DNA of 64,000 bases. Origin: Streptosporangium canum (GTDB taxonomy: Bacteria > Actinomycetota > Actinomycetes > Streptosporangiales > Streptosporangiaceae). The stretch covers positions 109,672-173,671 of the forward strand of contig NZ_FOQY01000018.1 in NCBI RefSeq assembly GCF_900113865.1, written 5' to 3'. A model generated the notes under the pieces. It was not told where the DNA came from. It was given only the letters and a program-made list of their open reading frames with translations, and made no database searches. Of the stretch, positions 51,579-61,287 are shown in pieces; position 1 is the first letter of the stretch, and each line of letters starts with the position of its first letter. A program made the translations under genes and the position numbers.

Positions 51579-51617
51579 GCGGCCGGCCCGGACGGACACC
51601 CGGCGGCGGCCGGTGAG

Positions 51618-51759
51618 CCGGACGCCGCTCCCGGGGTGGGCCGCGTCAGGGCGCGGGCAGGCGCGGGTCGGCGGACAGGGCCCGGTGGCCGGACGCCGCT
51701 CCCGGGTCGGACCACGTCAGGACACGGGCAGGCGCAGGTCGGCGAACACGGCCCGGTGG
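51618..51759. repeat. 71-bp tandem duplication including the 3' end of the phosphatase gene
   Basis: Copy A (51618-51688) and copy B (51689-51759) share about 62 of 71 bases. Copy B contains the last codons and stop of the gene at 51717 (HRAVFADLRLPVS); copy A still reads HRALSADPRLPAP and a stop in the same relative frame. Confidence 0.85.
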
Positions 51760-52718
51760 TCGGTGCCGGGGACGGTGTGGACGCTGACCTCGTTCACCTG
51801 CACCCGCTGGTCCACGACCACGTGATCGATGGTGATGAGCGGCGGGATCCGCCTGTTGGCGGGCCAGGTGGGCGTGAGCCCCCGGCCGGCCCGGTCGGCC
51901 GAGTCCGCGTACCCCCGGCTCAGGAAGCGGCGCATGGCGGCGTGGTCGAGGCTGGCGTTGAAGTCGCCGGCGAGGATGCGGATCCTGTCGGGGACGGCCG
52001 GGGGGAAGGACTCCAGCGCCGCCGTCCATTCGCGTATGTGCTCCTCCATCGGCGCGTAGGGGTGAACGTCGACGATCTCGACGGGCTTGACGCCGGGCAG
52101 GGTGATCGTGGCGGCGGGCATGTTGTGCCCGACCGGCCGGAACATGCCCTCCAGCGCCTCCAGCGGATACCTGGCGTACAGGCCGCTGCCGCTCGCACCC
52201 GGGTCCGGGGCCAGCAGGCGGTGCGGCAGCAGCTCCCGGAGGCCGGCCGCGTCCAGCTTCTCGACCATCTCGGGGGTCAGCTCCTGCGTGCTCAGCACGT
52301 CCGGCCGCAGCCGCCGGACCAGGGCCGTCACGGTCCCGGGTTCGGCCCCGCCGAACAACATGTTGAGAGTCAGCACCCGCAGCGGAGTCCCGGCGGCCTC
52401 CGAGGAGCCGATGGCCCGGGGCAGAACGCTGGAGCCGAGCGCCGCCGCGGTGACCAGCGCGACGGCCGTGACCGCCCGGCTGCGGGCCAGTGCGGCCAGG
52501 ACCACGGGGAGGAGCGAGCCCGCCGCCACGTACGGCGTGCCGGTCATGATCTGGGTGACCAGCGCCCCCCGCTCCAGCCCGGCCACCCTGGCCACGGCCC
52601 AGGCGGCGAACGGGGTGACCACCGCCCAGGCGAGAGCCCGGCGAATCCTCCGGCGCCGGCGCGGCGGTGTCACGATGGCGCCGCCCACGTCCCTGTCGGC
52701 TGTGATGTCCACGCTCAC
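51717..52718 (-). CDS. Membrane-bound endonuclease/exonuclease/phosphatase family protein
   Basis: 333 residues. Basic N-terminus (PPRRRRRIRRAL), about three membrane helices in the first 110 residues, then an extracytoplasmic EEP domain: VLTLNMLFGG, LSTQELTPE, DVHPYAPM, LAGDFNASLDH, TIDHVVVD and PGTDHRAVFADL (His-Asp end). Likely a metal-dependent phosphodiesterase or phosphatase at the cell surface. GTG at 52716-52718. Confidence 0.87.
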   Translation of the reverse strand: MSVDITADRDVGGAIVTPPRRRRRIRRALAWAVVTPFAAWAVARVAGLERGALVTQIMTGTPYVAAGSLLPVVLAALARSRAVTAVALVTAAALGSSVLPRAIGSSEAAGTPLRVLTLNMLFGGAEPGTVTALVRRLRPDVLSTQELTPEMVEKLDAAGLRELLPHRLLAPDPGASGSGLYARYPLEALEGMFRPVGHNMPAATITLPGVKPVEIVDVHPYAPMEEHIREWTAALESFPPAVPDRIRILAGDFNASLDHAAMRRFLSRGYADSADRAGRGLTPTWPANRRIPPLITIDHVVVDQRVQVNEVSVHTVPGTDHRAVFADLRLPVS

Positions 52719-52795
52719 GATGCCCCGTCCCGCTCGTCACGCCAGTGAGCGGGACGATAACCAGGGGGGTGTGAGACGAGCGTAAAACGCCCCGG

Positions 52796-53341
52796 CTAGG
52801 AGGAGCGCAGAACCTCTCGCGCGCGGCGCGCCAACCGGCGGGTCGCCTCGTCGGAGAGCGCGGGGATCTCCTCCACCGGGAACCATCGCAGGTCGAGCGA
52901 CTCGTCGCTGATCACGGCCTCGACATCGGCCGGGGCGACCGCGCCGTACTCCACGTCCAGATGGTGGCTGTGCGGCGGGTGGCACCAGACCCGGTGCCGG
53001 TCAAGGGCGAGCGGGCCGGGCAGCAGCCGCAGGCCGGGGATGCCGGACTCCTCGGTGGCCTCCCGCAGCGCCGTGGCCTCCAGCGAGTCGTCGCCGCGCT
53101 CGCAGTGGCCGCCCATGGGCAGCCACATCCCGGCCTTGGGGTGCAACGTGAGCAGCACCCTCTCGCCGTCGTGGGAGAGCACCGCGGTCGTGGCCGTCAG
53201 GTGGCCCGGCACGCACTCGCGCCACATCGCGTCCTCGTGGGCGGCCACGTGCCCCAGAAACTCCTCGCGCAGGAGCTCCTCCTGCGCCGTCGGCGCGACC
53301 CAGGCCGCGAGCACGCTCTGCGCGTGCGCGCGCAGGCTCAC
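52796..53341 (-). CDS. Nudix hydrolase
   Basis: 181 residues. Nudix box GGHCERGDDSLEATALREAT followed by EESGI fits Gx5Ex7REUxEExGU. Preceded by LLTLHPKAGMWLPMG. Substrate unknown. GTG at 53339-53341 overlaps the metalloprotease stop by four bases, so it is translated with it. Confidence 0.87.
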   Translation of the reverse strand: MSLRAHAQSVLAAWVAPTAQEELLREEFLGHVAAHEDAMWRECVPGHLTATTAVLSHDGERVLLTLHPKAGMWLPMGGHCERGDDSLEATALREATEESGIPGLRLLPGPLALDRHRVWCHPPHSHHLDVEYGAVAPADVEAVISDESLDLRWFPVEEIPALSDEATRRLARRAREVLRSS

Positions 53342-54645
53342 CCGGCGTCGCCCTTCCCGTCGCCCTTGCCGCCCTTCCCGTCCTCGTCGTCCTCGGCGGG
53401 AGGCTCCTCCCGCAGGGAGGCCTCCAGACCGGACAGGTCGAACTCGGGCTCTCCGCGGACGAAGCCCTCGGGGTTGCCGAGATCGTCGGCGGTGGGCATC
53501 AGGTCGGGGTGGCCCCAGACCGCGTCCCGGCCGTCGACGCCGCGGTCGGCCTCCAGCGCCTGCCACAGGGCCGCCGCCTCGCGCAGCCGGCGGGGGCGCA
53601 GCTCCAGGCCGACGAGCGTGGCGAAGGTCTGCTCAGCGGGACCACCGGTCGCCCTGCGGCGCCGTACGGTCTCCGCCAGCGCCGTCGACGAGGGCAGCTT
53701 GCCGGCGGCGGCGCCGTCCACGACCGTGCCGACCCAGCCCTCGACCAGGGCGAGCATGGTCTCCAGCCGCGCCAGGGCGGCCTTCTGCCGGTCGGTCTCC
53801 TCGGGCTTGAGCAGGTTGCCGCCGCTCAGCGCCTGCTGGAGCTGCTCGGGGTTGTTCATGTCCAGCCCGCGGAGCTGCTCCTCCAGGGCGGAGACGTCCA
53901 CCGTGATGCCCCTGGCGTACTCCTCCACCGCGCCGAGCAGATGCGAGCGCAGCCACGGCACGTGCTGGAACAGCCGGTGGTGGGCCGCCTCGCGGAGGGC
54001 CAGATACAGCCGGATCTCCTCGCCGGGCGTCTCCAGGCCCTCGCTGAACGCGGCGATGCCGCCGGGCAGTAGGGCGGCGCTGTCGGACAGCGGAAGGCCG
54101 ATGTCGGAGGAGCCGATCACCTCGCGGGCGAGCGAGCCGATGGCCTGGCCGATCTGCTGGCCGACCATCATGCCGCCCATCTGTTTCATCATGCCCATCA
54201 GCGGCCCGGCCATGGCCTGGGCCTCGGCGGGCAGACCGGCGGCGCCGAGGGTGCCGCTCATGGTCTCGACCATGCGGGCCGCGATCGGGTCGCAGAGCTG
54301 CCGCCAGACGGGAACGGTCTTCTCGATCCATTCCGACCGGCTCCACGCTTGCGGGTTGCTCACCCCGCTCGGAAGCGCGGTCGCCTCGTTCAGCCACAGG
54401 TCGGCGAGGTTGAGGGCGTCCACGATCTGACGCCGCTCGCCTTCCATGACACTCGGGTCGCCTTCGGCGGCCACGACGTGCCGTGCGATGTTCTTCGCCA
54501 TGTCCCAGTTGACGGGACCGGAGCTCGGCGGCGCGGAGAGCATGTCTGCGAACTGGCGCATGGCCGCTGCGATCTGCTCCGGGTCGCCGAACATGGCGAA
54601 CGGATTCTCGTTGGGGTCGTTTTCCCGACCTGGCAAGTCAGTCAC
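53338..54645 (-). CDS. Zinc-dependent metalloprotease-like protein (DUF2342)
   Basis: 435 residues of the actinobacterial DUF2342 family (Rv3195 position). GLPLSDSAALLPGGIAAFSE, LYLALREAAHHRLFQHVPWL and RSHLLGAVEEYARGI; REAAHHRLF holds the putative metal-binding His pair, with a downstream Glu in the VEEYARG helix. Met-rich stretch (GPLMGMMKQMGGMMVGQQIG). Acidic/Gly/Lys tail. Annotated elsewhere as zinc-dependent metalloprotease or hydrolase; activity is unproven. GTG start. Confidence 0.82.
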   Translation of the reverse strand: MTDLPGRENDPNENPFAMFGDPEQIAAAMRQFADMLSAPPSSGPVNWDMAKNIARHVVAAEGDPSVMEGERRQIVDALNLADLWLNEATALPSGVSNPQAWSRSEWIEKTVPVWRQLCDPIAARMVETMSGTLGAAGLPAEAQAMAGPLMGMMKQMGGMMVGQQIGQAIGSLAREVIGSSDIGLPLSDSAALLPGGIAAFSEGLETPGEEIRLYLALREAAHHRLFQHVPWLRSHLLGAVEEYARGITVDVSALEEQLRGLDMNNPEQLQQALSGGNLLKPEETDRQKAALARLETMLALVEGWVGTVVDGAAAGKLPSSTALAETVRRRRATGGPAEQTFATLVGLELRPRRLREAAALWQALEADRGVDGRDAVWGHPDLMPTADDLGNPEGFVRGEPEFDLSGLEASLREEPPAEDDEDGKGGKGDGKGDAG

Positions 54646-54724
54646 CGCTCTACCTCGTGCAGGATGGAGGAGTCCACATCCGCCACGTTATCCGTCGCAT
54701 GGCGGGTCAGTGCAAAGTGAGGCC

Positions 54725-55798
54725 ATGGTGCCTACCTCAAAACGCCTCCGGCCCCCGGTCGTCGCCGTCACCGGCGCGGCCTCGGGAATCGGCCGTGCCT
54801 TCCTCGCGAAGGTCGCCTCGTCTGCGGATTTCCGCAGGGTCGTGGCCATCGACGAGCAGCGCGGCGACGTGCCCGACGTCACCTGGCGGGTGCTCGACGT
54901 CCGGGATCCGCTCTTGGCGAACCGGATCTCCGACATCGACGTGCTCGTTCATCTGGGGGGTGACTACGCGCTCGACGCCGACTCCGGAGAGCGACGCGCC
55001 TACAACCTGCGGGCGGCCCAGACGGTGCTCACCGCCAGCGCCGCCGCCCGGGTGCGCCGCGTCGTGCTGGTCACCAGCGCCATGGTGTACGGCGCGGCGC
55101 CCGACAACCCCGTCCCGCTGCCCGAGGACTCCGCGGTGGCCGCCGAACCCGACACCGGCATGGTCGGCGACCATCTGGAGATCGAGGCCCTGGTCCGGCG
55201 CTCGCTGCGCAGCCACCCCGGCCTGGAGGTGACCGTGGTACGCCCGGCCGCCGTGGTCGGCCCGGGCGTGGACAGCGTGGTGACCCGCCACTTCGAGGCG
55301 CCCAGGCTGCTCAGCGTCAAGGGATGCAGTCCCCGGTGGCAGTTCTGCCACGTGGACGACCTGGTCTCGGCGCTGGAGCTGGCCGCGCTCGGCACGGTCT
55401 CCGGGGTGGTGGCCGTCGGGAGCGACGGCTGGCTGGAGCAGGACCAGGTGGAGGGGCTCTCCGGCCTGCGCCGGTTCGAGCTGCCGGCCGGGCTGACCTT
55501 CGGCACCGCCCAGCGCCTGCACCGGCTGGGCATCACCCCGGCCCCGGCGACCGATCTGCACTACGTCGTCTATCCGTGGGTGGTCGACTGCTCGGCCTTG
55601 CGCGCGGCCGGCTGGAAACCGCTGTGGAGCAACGAGGCCGCCTTCGAACAGCTCCTGGAACTGCGCGAGGGCAGGCACACGGTCGTCGGCCGCCGCCTGT
55701 CCGGCAAGGAGGCGACGATCACCGCCGCCGGCGCGACCGTCGCGGTCCTCGGCACCGCCGCGATCGTCCGCGCCGCCCGCAAGAAGCGTCGCGTCTGA
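54725..55798 (+). CDS. NAD-dependent epimerase/dehydratase (SDR) family protein
   Basis: 357 residues. VVAVTGAASGIGRAFLAKVA nucleotide loop, DVLVHLGGDYA, RVVLVTSAMVYGAAPDNPVP (Ser, then Tyr/Gly of an atypical active site; the YxxxK motif is not clear), VVRPAAVVGPGVDS. The C-terminus has a hydrophobic segment (ATITAAGATVAVLGTAAIV) and a basic tail (RAARKKRRV), so it may be membrane-tethered. ATG at 54725. Confidence 0.82.
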   Translation: MVPTSKRLRPPVVAVTGAASGIGRAFLAKVASSADFRRVVAIDEQRGDVPDVTWRVLDVRDPLLANRISDIDVLVHLGGDYALDADSGERRAYNLRAAQTVLTASAAARVRRVVLVTSAMVYGAAPDNPVPLPEDSAVAAEPDTGMVGDHLEIEALVRRSLRSHPGLEVTVVRPAAVVGPGVDSVVTRHFEAPRLLSVKGCSPRWQFCHVDDLVSALELAALGTVSGVVAVGSDGWLEQDQVEGLSGLRRFELPAGLTFGTAQRLHRLGITPAPATDLHYVVYPWVVDCSALRAAGWKPLWSNEAAFEQLLELREGRHTVVGRRLSGKEATITAAGATVAVLGTAAIVRAARKKRRV

Positions 55799-55928
55799 GC
55801 CTCCGGGCACGGCTCGCGCCCCGGGGACCCGCCCTCCCGGGGCGGGCGGGGCGGGGCGGCCCGAGGCCGGGTGCGGACGTCCTGCCGGGCCCGGAGAGCC
55901 CGTTTCCCGGGGAGGTACGCTCTCTGGC

Positions 55929-56354
55929 GTGACCGTCATCCGTTTGCTGGGTATTCGCGACAGTGCGCTCTCCGTCGACGAGGTGTACTCCGCCGTCGGT
56001 GACCACGCCGCGGGCGGCACCACGATCTTCGTCGGCACGGTGCGTGACCAGGATCACGGCAAGCCGGTTACGCGGCTGTCCTACTCGGCGCACCCCAGCG
56101 CCGAGGACGAGTTGCGCCGGGTGGCCGAGAAGGTCGCCGCGGACTTCCCGGTGACCGCCCTGGCCGCGGTGCACCGGATCGGCGACCTCGAACTCGGCGA
56201 CATCGCGGTCATCGTGGCGGTCGCCTGCCCCCACCGGGCCGAGGCGTTCGCGGCCTCCCGGCAGCTGATCGACGATCTCAAGAGCGAGGTGCCGATCTGG
56301 AAGAACCAGCTTTTCACCGACGGTTCGGCCGAATGGGTCGGGGCCTGCGAGTGA
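55929..56354 (+). CDS. moaE: Molybdopterin synthase catalytic subunit MoaE
   Basis: 141 residues. GGTTIFVGTVRDQDHGKPVT, LSYSAHPSAEDELRRVAEK, AVHRIGDLELGD and SEVPIWKNQLF with the catalytic Lys. Converts precursor Z to molybdopterin with MoaD. MoaD is not adjacent; moeZ, which charges such carriers, is at 6.6 kb. TACGCT at 55916-55921 lies seven bases before the GTG (leaderless candidate). Confidence 0.93.
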   Translation: MTVIRLLGIRDSALSVDEVYSAVGDHAAGGTTIFVGTVRDQDHGKPVTRLSYSAHPSAEDELRRVAEKVAADFPVTALAAVHRIGDLELGDIAVIVAVACPHRAEAFAASRQLIDDLKSEVPIWKNQLFTDGSAEWVGACE

Positions 56355-56437
56355 GATCAGGCACAAGCCGTACGATCTGGAATATGACGACGCGTACGCA
56401 CAGCTCCATGACCGGTCACACGGCATAGGCTTCCCCC

Positions 56438-57484
56438 ATGTCCCGACGAGCGCTGACCTTGATGGTGGCCGGCTTCCTCACGCTCATGCTCGGCGTCGTC
56501 GGCGCCCTGCTGCCGGTCCCGTACGTCGTCCTGAGCCCCGGACCGACCGAGAACACCATCGGCGACGTCAAGGGCAAGCCGGTGATCAGCATCGAGGGAC
56601 ACCAGACCTACCCGACCTCGGGCAAGCTTAGCCTCGTCACCGTGGCCTACCAGGGGGGACCGGGCAACAGGATCGACCTGTTCAGCGCGCTCAGAGGCTG
56701 GGTCGACCCGACCGTCGCGGTCGTGCCGGAAGAGACGATCTTCCCGCCGACGAGCACGGCGGAGGAGGTCGAGCAGCAGAACACCCAGGAGATGACCAAC
56801 TCCCAGGACGACGCGACCGCGGCGGCGCTGACCGAGTTGAAGATCCCCTACAACTCGGTCGTGAGCGTGGCCTCCGTCCAGAAGGGCCTGCCGGCCGACG
56901 GGAAGTTCAAGGCCGGCGACGAGATCGTCTCGGTGGACGGGGTGCCCGCGGCCGACCGCGAGACCGTCTCCGCGGCCGTCCGCAAGCACAAGGCCGGCGA
57001 GGCGGTCACCTTCACCGTCAACCGCGGCGAGCAGAGCAGGACCGTGGCGGTCCCGACCGTCGCGGCCAAGGACGGCACGCCCATCGTGGGCATCACCATG
57101 CAGATCAAATACAAGTTCCCGTTCAAGGTGCAGATCAACGTCGGTGACGTCGGCGGGCCGAGCGCGGGGATGATGTTCTCCCTCGGCATCATGGACAAGC
57201 TCACCCCGGGGGCGATGACCGGGGGCAAGGCGATCGCCGGGACCGGGACGATCACCCCGGAGGGCACGGTCGGCCCGATCGGCGGCATCCAGCAGAAGAT
57301 GGTGGGCGCCCGCAGGGCCGGGGCCACGGTCTTCCTCACCCCGGCCGACAACTGCGCCGAGGCGACGAAGGCCATCCCCGACGGCCTCAAGCTGGTCAAG
57401 ATCGAAACGCTCCACGACGCGGTGCAGGCGATCGACGCGGTCCGCACCGGCTCCGGCACCACGCCGAGCTGCCCCGTCGGCTGA
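56438..57484 (+). CDS. PDZ domain-containing Lon-type protease (YlbL/Rv3194c-like)
   Basis: 348 residues. Membrane anchor (LTLMVAGFLTLMLGVVGALL), external N-domain, PDZ domain (about 140-210: GLPADGKFKAGDEIVSVDGV), then a Lon catalytic domain with Ser in GDVGGPSAGMMFSLGI and Lys in GIQQKMVGARRAGA. An external Ser-Lys protease. TAGGCT at 56426-56431 is six bases before the ATG. Same place as Rv3194c next to the UPF0182 gene. Confidence 0.92.
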   Translation: MSRRALTLMVAGFLTLMLGVVGALLPVPYVVLSPGPTENTIGDVKGKPVISIEGHQTYPTSGKLSLVTVAYQGGPGNRIDLFSALRGWVDPTVAVVPEETIFPPTSTAEEVEQQNTQEMTNSQDDATAAALTELKIPYNSVVSVASVQKGLPADGKFKAGDEIVSVDGVPAADRETVSAAVRKHKAGEAVTFTVNRGEQSRTVAVPTVAAKDGTPIVGITMQIKYKFPFKVQINVGDVGGPSAGMMFSLGIMDKLTPGAMTGGKAIAGTGTITPEGTVGPIGGIQQKMVGARRAGATVFLTPADNCAEATKAIPDGLKLVKIETLHDAVQAIDAVRTGSGTTPSCPVG

Positions 57485-57860
57485 CGGCTTGAGCGAGGGC
57501 GCGGACCGCGCCGGGAGATCGGCGAGCGCGGACGCGGACCGAGCGGGAACGCCGGGGTGTGTGCGCGGGCCATGACCGTTGTGCCAGGGGACTGCGAACG
57601 CGCCCGCGGACCGAGCGGGAACGTCGGGGTGCGCGGACGCGGACCGTGACGGGGGCGCCGGGGAACGGAGCGGGGGATCGGCGTCCGAGCACACCGACCA
57701 CGCGCCTGGGCACTGATCCGGCGTCTCGTACGTTGACAGTGGTGGACCCGAGACCTGTGGGGGTTGTGGCCGGACCGTGGCCAAGCGGCTGAGCACGACG
57801 GAACCCCTGCCGGTGTAGGTTTTCAAACACGGACCGTGCTCTTACGACAAGGGGTTGGCC
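57485..57860. other. Spacer with degenerate direct repeats
   Basis: No gene. The phrase CGGACCGAGCGGGAACG(C/T)CGGGGTG occurs twice (near 57536 and 57605), among other GCGGACGCGGACC copies. The promoter of the UPF0182 gene should be in the last 80 bases. Confidence 0.55.
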
Positions 57861-60812
57861 TTGAGCTTCCGGACCCCCGGAGCCGGTAGGGCAATGCGCT
57901 TGCCCCGCCGGCCACGACTGCTACTTCCTGTCGCGATCGCCATCGTCGCGCTCGTTGCGTTGTTCTTCCTCTTCGCCGGTATCTTCACCGACTACCTCTG
58001 GTACGACTCGGTGAACTACACGGCGGTCTTCTCCGGCGTGATCGTCACACAGATCCTGCTCTTCATCGTGGGCGCCGTGCTGATGGTCGGTCTCGTGGGC
58101 GGCAACATGCTGCTGGCCTACCGGATGCGGCCGATGTTCGGCCCGGGGATGTTCGGCGGCGCCAGCGGCGCCGACCGCTACCGGATGGCCCTCGACCCGC
58201 ACCGCAAGCTGATCTTCCTGATCGGCGTCGCCGTGCTCGCCCTGTTCGCCGGCTCGTCGTTCTCCAGCCAGTGGAAGACCTGGCTGGAGTTCACCAACGC
58301 CACGCCGTTCAAGGAGACCGACGCGCTGTTCGGCATGGACGTGTCGTTCTTCATGTTCACCTACCCGTTCCTGCGGATGGTGCTGAACTTCCTGTTCGCC
58401 GCGGTGGTGCTGTCGGCCATCATGGCGGCGGTCGTCCACTACCTGTACGGCGGCTTCCGGCTCCAGTCGCCGGGCGTGCACGCCTCACGGGCCGCCCGGG
58501 TGCACCTGTCGGTGCTGCTCGGCGTGTTCGTGCTGCTGAAGGCGGTCGCCTACTGGATCGACCGGTACGGACTGGTCTTCTCCGACCGGGGCTTCGCGTA
58601 CGGCGCGTCCTACACCGACGTCAACGCCGTGCTACCGGCCAAGACCATCCTGGCGATCATCGCCCTCATCTGCGCCGCCCTGTTCTTCGCCGGAGTCGTA
58701 CGGCCCGGCGGCATGCTGCCCGGCGTCTCCTTCGGCCTGCTGGTGCTCTCGGCCATCCTGATCGGCGGGGTCTATCCGGCCCTGGTCGAGCAGTTCCAGG
58801 TCAAGCCGAACCAGCAGGACAAGGAACAGGTCTACATCAAGCGCAACATCGACGCCACCAGGAAGGCCTACGGCGTCGACAAATCCGAGGTCATCGACTA
58901 CACGGCGCAGGGTGACGCCAGCAAGGTCAACGTCACCGCCGACAGTTCGATCTCGGGCGTGCGGCTGCTCGACCCCAACCTGGTCGCCAAGACCTACCAG
59001 CAGAAGCAGCGTATTCGCGGCTACTACGACTTCCACGACCCGCTCGACGTCGACCGCTACCCGGATGAGTCGGGCAAGCTGCGCGACACCGTGGTGGCGG
59101 TGCGAGAGCTCACCGGCCCGCCGCGCGAGCAGGACAACTGGATCAACCGGCACCTGGTCTACACCCACGGCTACGGCTTCGTGGCCGCCCCGGGCAACGA
59201 GGTCGACTCGCAGGGCCTGCCCAACTTCGACGCCAAGGACATGCCGGTGACCGGCCCCCTGGTGCAGCGGACCGGGCTGAAGGAGTCGCGGATCTACTTC
59301 GGCGAGTCCCCGACGGCGCCCGAGTACGTCGTGGTGGGCGGTGACAAGAACCAGGAGCTCGACTACCCGGAGAGCGGCGGCACCGGCCAGCAGAACACCA
59401 CCTATGTCGGCAAGGGCGGCGTCCCGGTCGGCTCGTTCCTCAACCGGGTTCTCTACGCGGCCAAGTACGGCGAGAAGAACCTGCTGCTGTCGAGCGACAT
59501 CAACGACAAGTCGAAGATCCTCTACGAGCGCAACCCGCTGGACCGCATCGCCAAGGTCGCGCCGTTCCTGAGCCTGGACGACAACCCCTACCCGGCGATC
59601 GTCGACGGCAGGGTGGTCTGGATCGCCGACGCCTACACCACCTCCAACGCCTACCCCTACTCCGACAGCCGGAGCCTGGAGGCGATGACGCGGGACACCG
59701 CCACCGACCCGCGCCTGGTGGTGCAGCAGCCGCGCGACCAGATCAACTACATGCGCAACGCGGTCAAGGCCACGGTCGACGCCTACGACGGCACCGTCAA
59801 CCTGTACGCCTGGGACGAGACGGATCCGATCCTGCAGACCTGGCGCAAGGCCTTCCCCGGCATCATCAAGCCGCAGAGCGAGATGGGCGACGGCCTCAAG
59901 CAGCACCTGCGCTACCCGGAGGCGCTGTTCAAGGTCCAGCGTGACGTGCTGTCCCGCTACCACATCGAGGACCCGAACGCCTTCTACAGCGGTCAGGACT
60001 TCTGGAACGTCCCGAACGACCCGTCGTCGGGCGAGCGCGACGTCAAGCAGCCGCCGTACTACCTGTCGGTCAAGATGCCCGACACGACGGCCCCGACGTT
60101 CTCGTTGACCACCACGTTCGTGCCGCGCCAGGGTCCGAACCTGGCGGCGTTCATGGCCGTGGACGCCACCCCGGGAGCGGACTACGGAAAGCTCCGCATC
60201 CTGCGGATGCCCTCCAACACCACGATCCCCGGCCCCGGCCAGGTGCAGAACAACTTCCAGAACAAGTTCTCCGGCGAGCTCAACCTGCTCGGCCTCGGCC
60301 AGGCGAAGGTCCGCTACGGCAACCTGCTGACCCTGCCGTTCGCCAACGGGCTGGTCTACGTCGAACCGGTCTACGTGGAGATCGCCGCGGCCTCCGGCCA
60401 GGAGCCGTATCCGATCCTCCGCCGGGTCCTGGTCTCCTACGGCGACAAGGTCGGCTCCGCCGACACGCTGGAAGCCGCGCTGCAGCAGGTCTTCGGAGCG
60501 GGCGCCGCCCCGCCGGCCAAGCCTGACGTCACCAAGCCGAACACGCCCGCCCAGCCGAGCACCGCGCTGAGCCAGGTGATCAGCGAGGCGCAGCAGGCCT
60601 ACGAGAAGGCGCAGGGGGCCCTGGCGAAGAACCCGCCGGACTGGACCGCGTACGGCGAGGCGCAGAAGGAGCTGGAGAAGGCCCTGGAGAAGTTGAAGGG
60701 CGTCGCGGTCCCGTCGGCCACGGCCACTCCGGTCCCCTCGCAGAGCCCGACTCCGGCTCCTTCCGGAAGCCCCACACCAGCGGCGACGCCGACGTCCTCA
60801 CCGAGTCCATAG
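57861..60812 (+). CDS. UPF0182 family large membrane protein
   Basis: 983 residues. Seven or so membrane helices in the first 320 residues (e.g. LLLPVAIAIVALVALFFLFA, IVTQILLFIVGAVLMVGLVG), then a large external domain (LDPNLVAKTYQQKQRIRGYY, NPYPAIVDGRVVWIADAYTT) and a Pro/Ser/Thr-rich tail (PSQSPTPAPSGSPTPAATPT). Conserved in actinobacteria (Rv3193c); function unknown. TTG at 57861 has AAGGGG upstream; TTG at 57855 and ATG at 57894 are in frame. Confidence 0.9.
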   Translation: MSFRTPGAGRAMRLPRRPRLLLPVAIAIVALVALFFLFAGIFTDYLWYDSVNYTAVFSGVIVTQILLFIVGAVLMVGLVGGNMLLAYRMRPMFGPGMFGGASGADRYRMALDPHRKLIFLIGVAVLALFAGSSFSSQWKTWLEFTNATPFKETDALFGMDVSFFMFTYPFLRMVLNFLFAAVVLSAIMAAVVHYLYGGFRLQSPGVHASRAARVHLSVLLGVFVLLKAVAYWIDRYGLVFSDRGFAYGASYTDVNAVLPAKTILAIIALICAALFFAGVVRPGGMLPGVSFGLLVLSAILIGGVYPALVEQFQVKPNQQDKEQVYIKRNIDATRKAYGVDKSEVIDYTAQGDASKVNVTADSSISGVRLLDPNLVAKTYQQKQRIRGYYDFHDPLDVDRYPDESGKLRDTVVAVRELTGPPREQDNWINRHLVYTHGYGFVAAPGNEVDSQGLPNFDAKDMPVTGPLVQRTGLKESRIYFGESPTAPEYVVVGGDKNQELDYPESGGTGQQNTTYVGKGGVPVGSFLNRVLYAAKYGEKNLLLSSDINDKSKILYERNPLDRIAKVAPFLSLDDNPYPAIVDGRVVWIADAYTTSNAYPYSDSRSLEAMTRDTATDPRLVVQQPRDQINYMRNAVKATVDAYDGTVNLYAWDETDPILQTWRKAFPGIIKPQSEMGDGLKQHLRYPEALFKVQRDVLSRYHIEDPNAFYSGQDFWNVPNDPSSGERDVKQPPYYLSVKMPDTTAPTFSLTTTFVPRQGPNLAAFMAVDATPGADYGKLRILRMPSNTTIPGPGQVQNNFQNKFSGELNLLGLGQAKVRYGNLLTLPFANGLVYVEPVYVEIAAASGQEPYPILRRVLVSYGDKVGSADTLEAALQQVFGAGAAPPAKPDVTKPNTPAQPSTALSQVISEAQQAYEKAQGALAKNPPDWTAYGEAQKELEKALEKLKGVAVPSATATPVPSQSPTPAPSGSPTPAATPTSSPSP

Positions 60813-60886
60813 GGGCTCACGGGGCCCAGCGAGCCGTCTGATTCGCGTCCACCGCCAAAGCCGGGTAGTCTTTAGACACACACCGA

Positions 60887-60960
60887 CGCGGGGTGGAGCA
60901 GCTCGGTAGCTCGCTGGGCTCATAACCCAGAGGTCGCAGGTTCAAATCCTGTCCCCGCTA
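60887..60960 (+). tRNA. Initiator tRNA-fMet (CAT), copy 1
   Basis: 74 bases; anticodon CAT in CTGGGCTCATAACCCAG, whose stem has the three G-C pairs typical of initiators. The acceptor stem has a C1 x U72 mismatch, another initiator mark. CCA is not encoded. Confidence 0.96.
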
Positions 60961-60966
60961 CTGAAA

Positions 60967-61004
60967 CAGAAGGACCGGATCTCCTCGGAGATCCGGTCCT
61001 TCTG
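60967..61004 (+). terminator. Terminator after tRNA-fMet copy 1
   Basis: CAGAAGGACCGGATCTCC (60967-60984) pairs perfectly with GGAGATCCGGTCCTTCTG (60987-61004). Confidence 0.85.
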
Positions 61005-61208
61005 CGTTGAGCGGGCTCCCCGACCCCATGGGGCCTTCCGCGTCAGGCGGGCTCTCCCGAGCCGGCCCGGTTCTCCGGAGCGGGGGGCTTCCGGCCTCGA
61101 TCCGGTTCTCCGTGTTGACCGGGCCTTTTACGTTGATCCGGTTTTCCGTGTTGCGTAATCAATTTGCACTCCACCGCCGGAGCCCGGTAGTCTTTAGACA
61201 CACACCGA

Positions 61209-61282
61209 CGCGGGGTGGAGCAGCTCGGTAGCTCGCTGGGCTCATAACCCAGAGGTCGCAGGTTCAAATCCTGTCCCCGCTA
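61209..61282 (+). tRNA. Initiator tRNA-fMet (CAT), copy 2
   Basis: Identical to copy 1 over 74 bases. The upstream GGTAGTCTTTAGACACACAC and the spacer to the tRNA are also identical, so the promoter was duplicated too (TAGTCT is a -10 candidate). Confidence 0.96.
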
Positions 61283-61287
61283 CTGTA

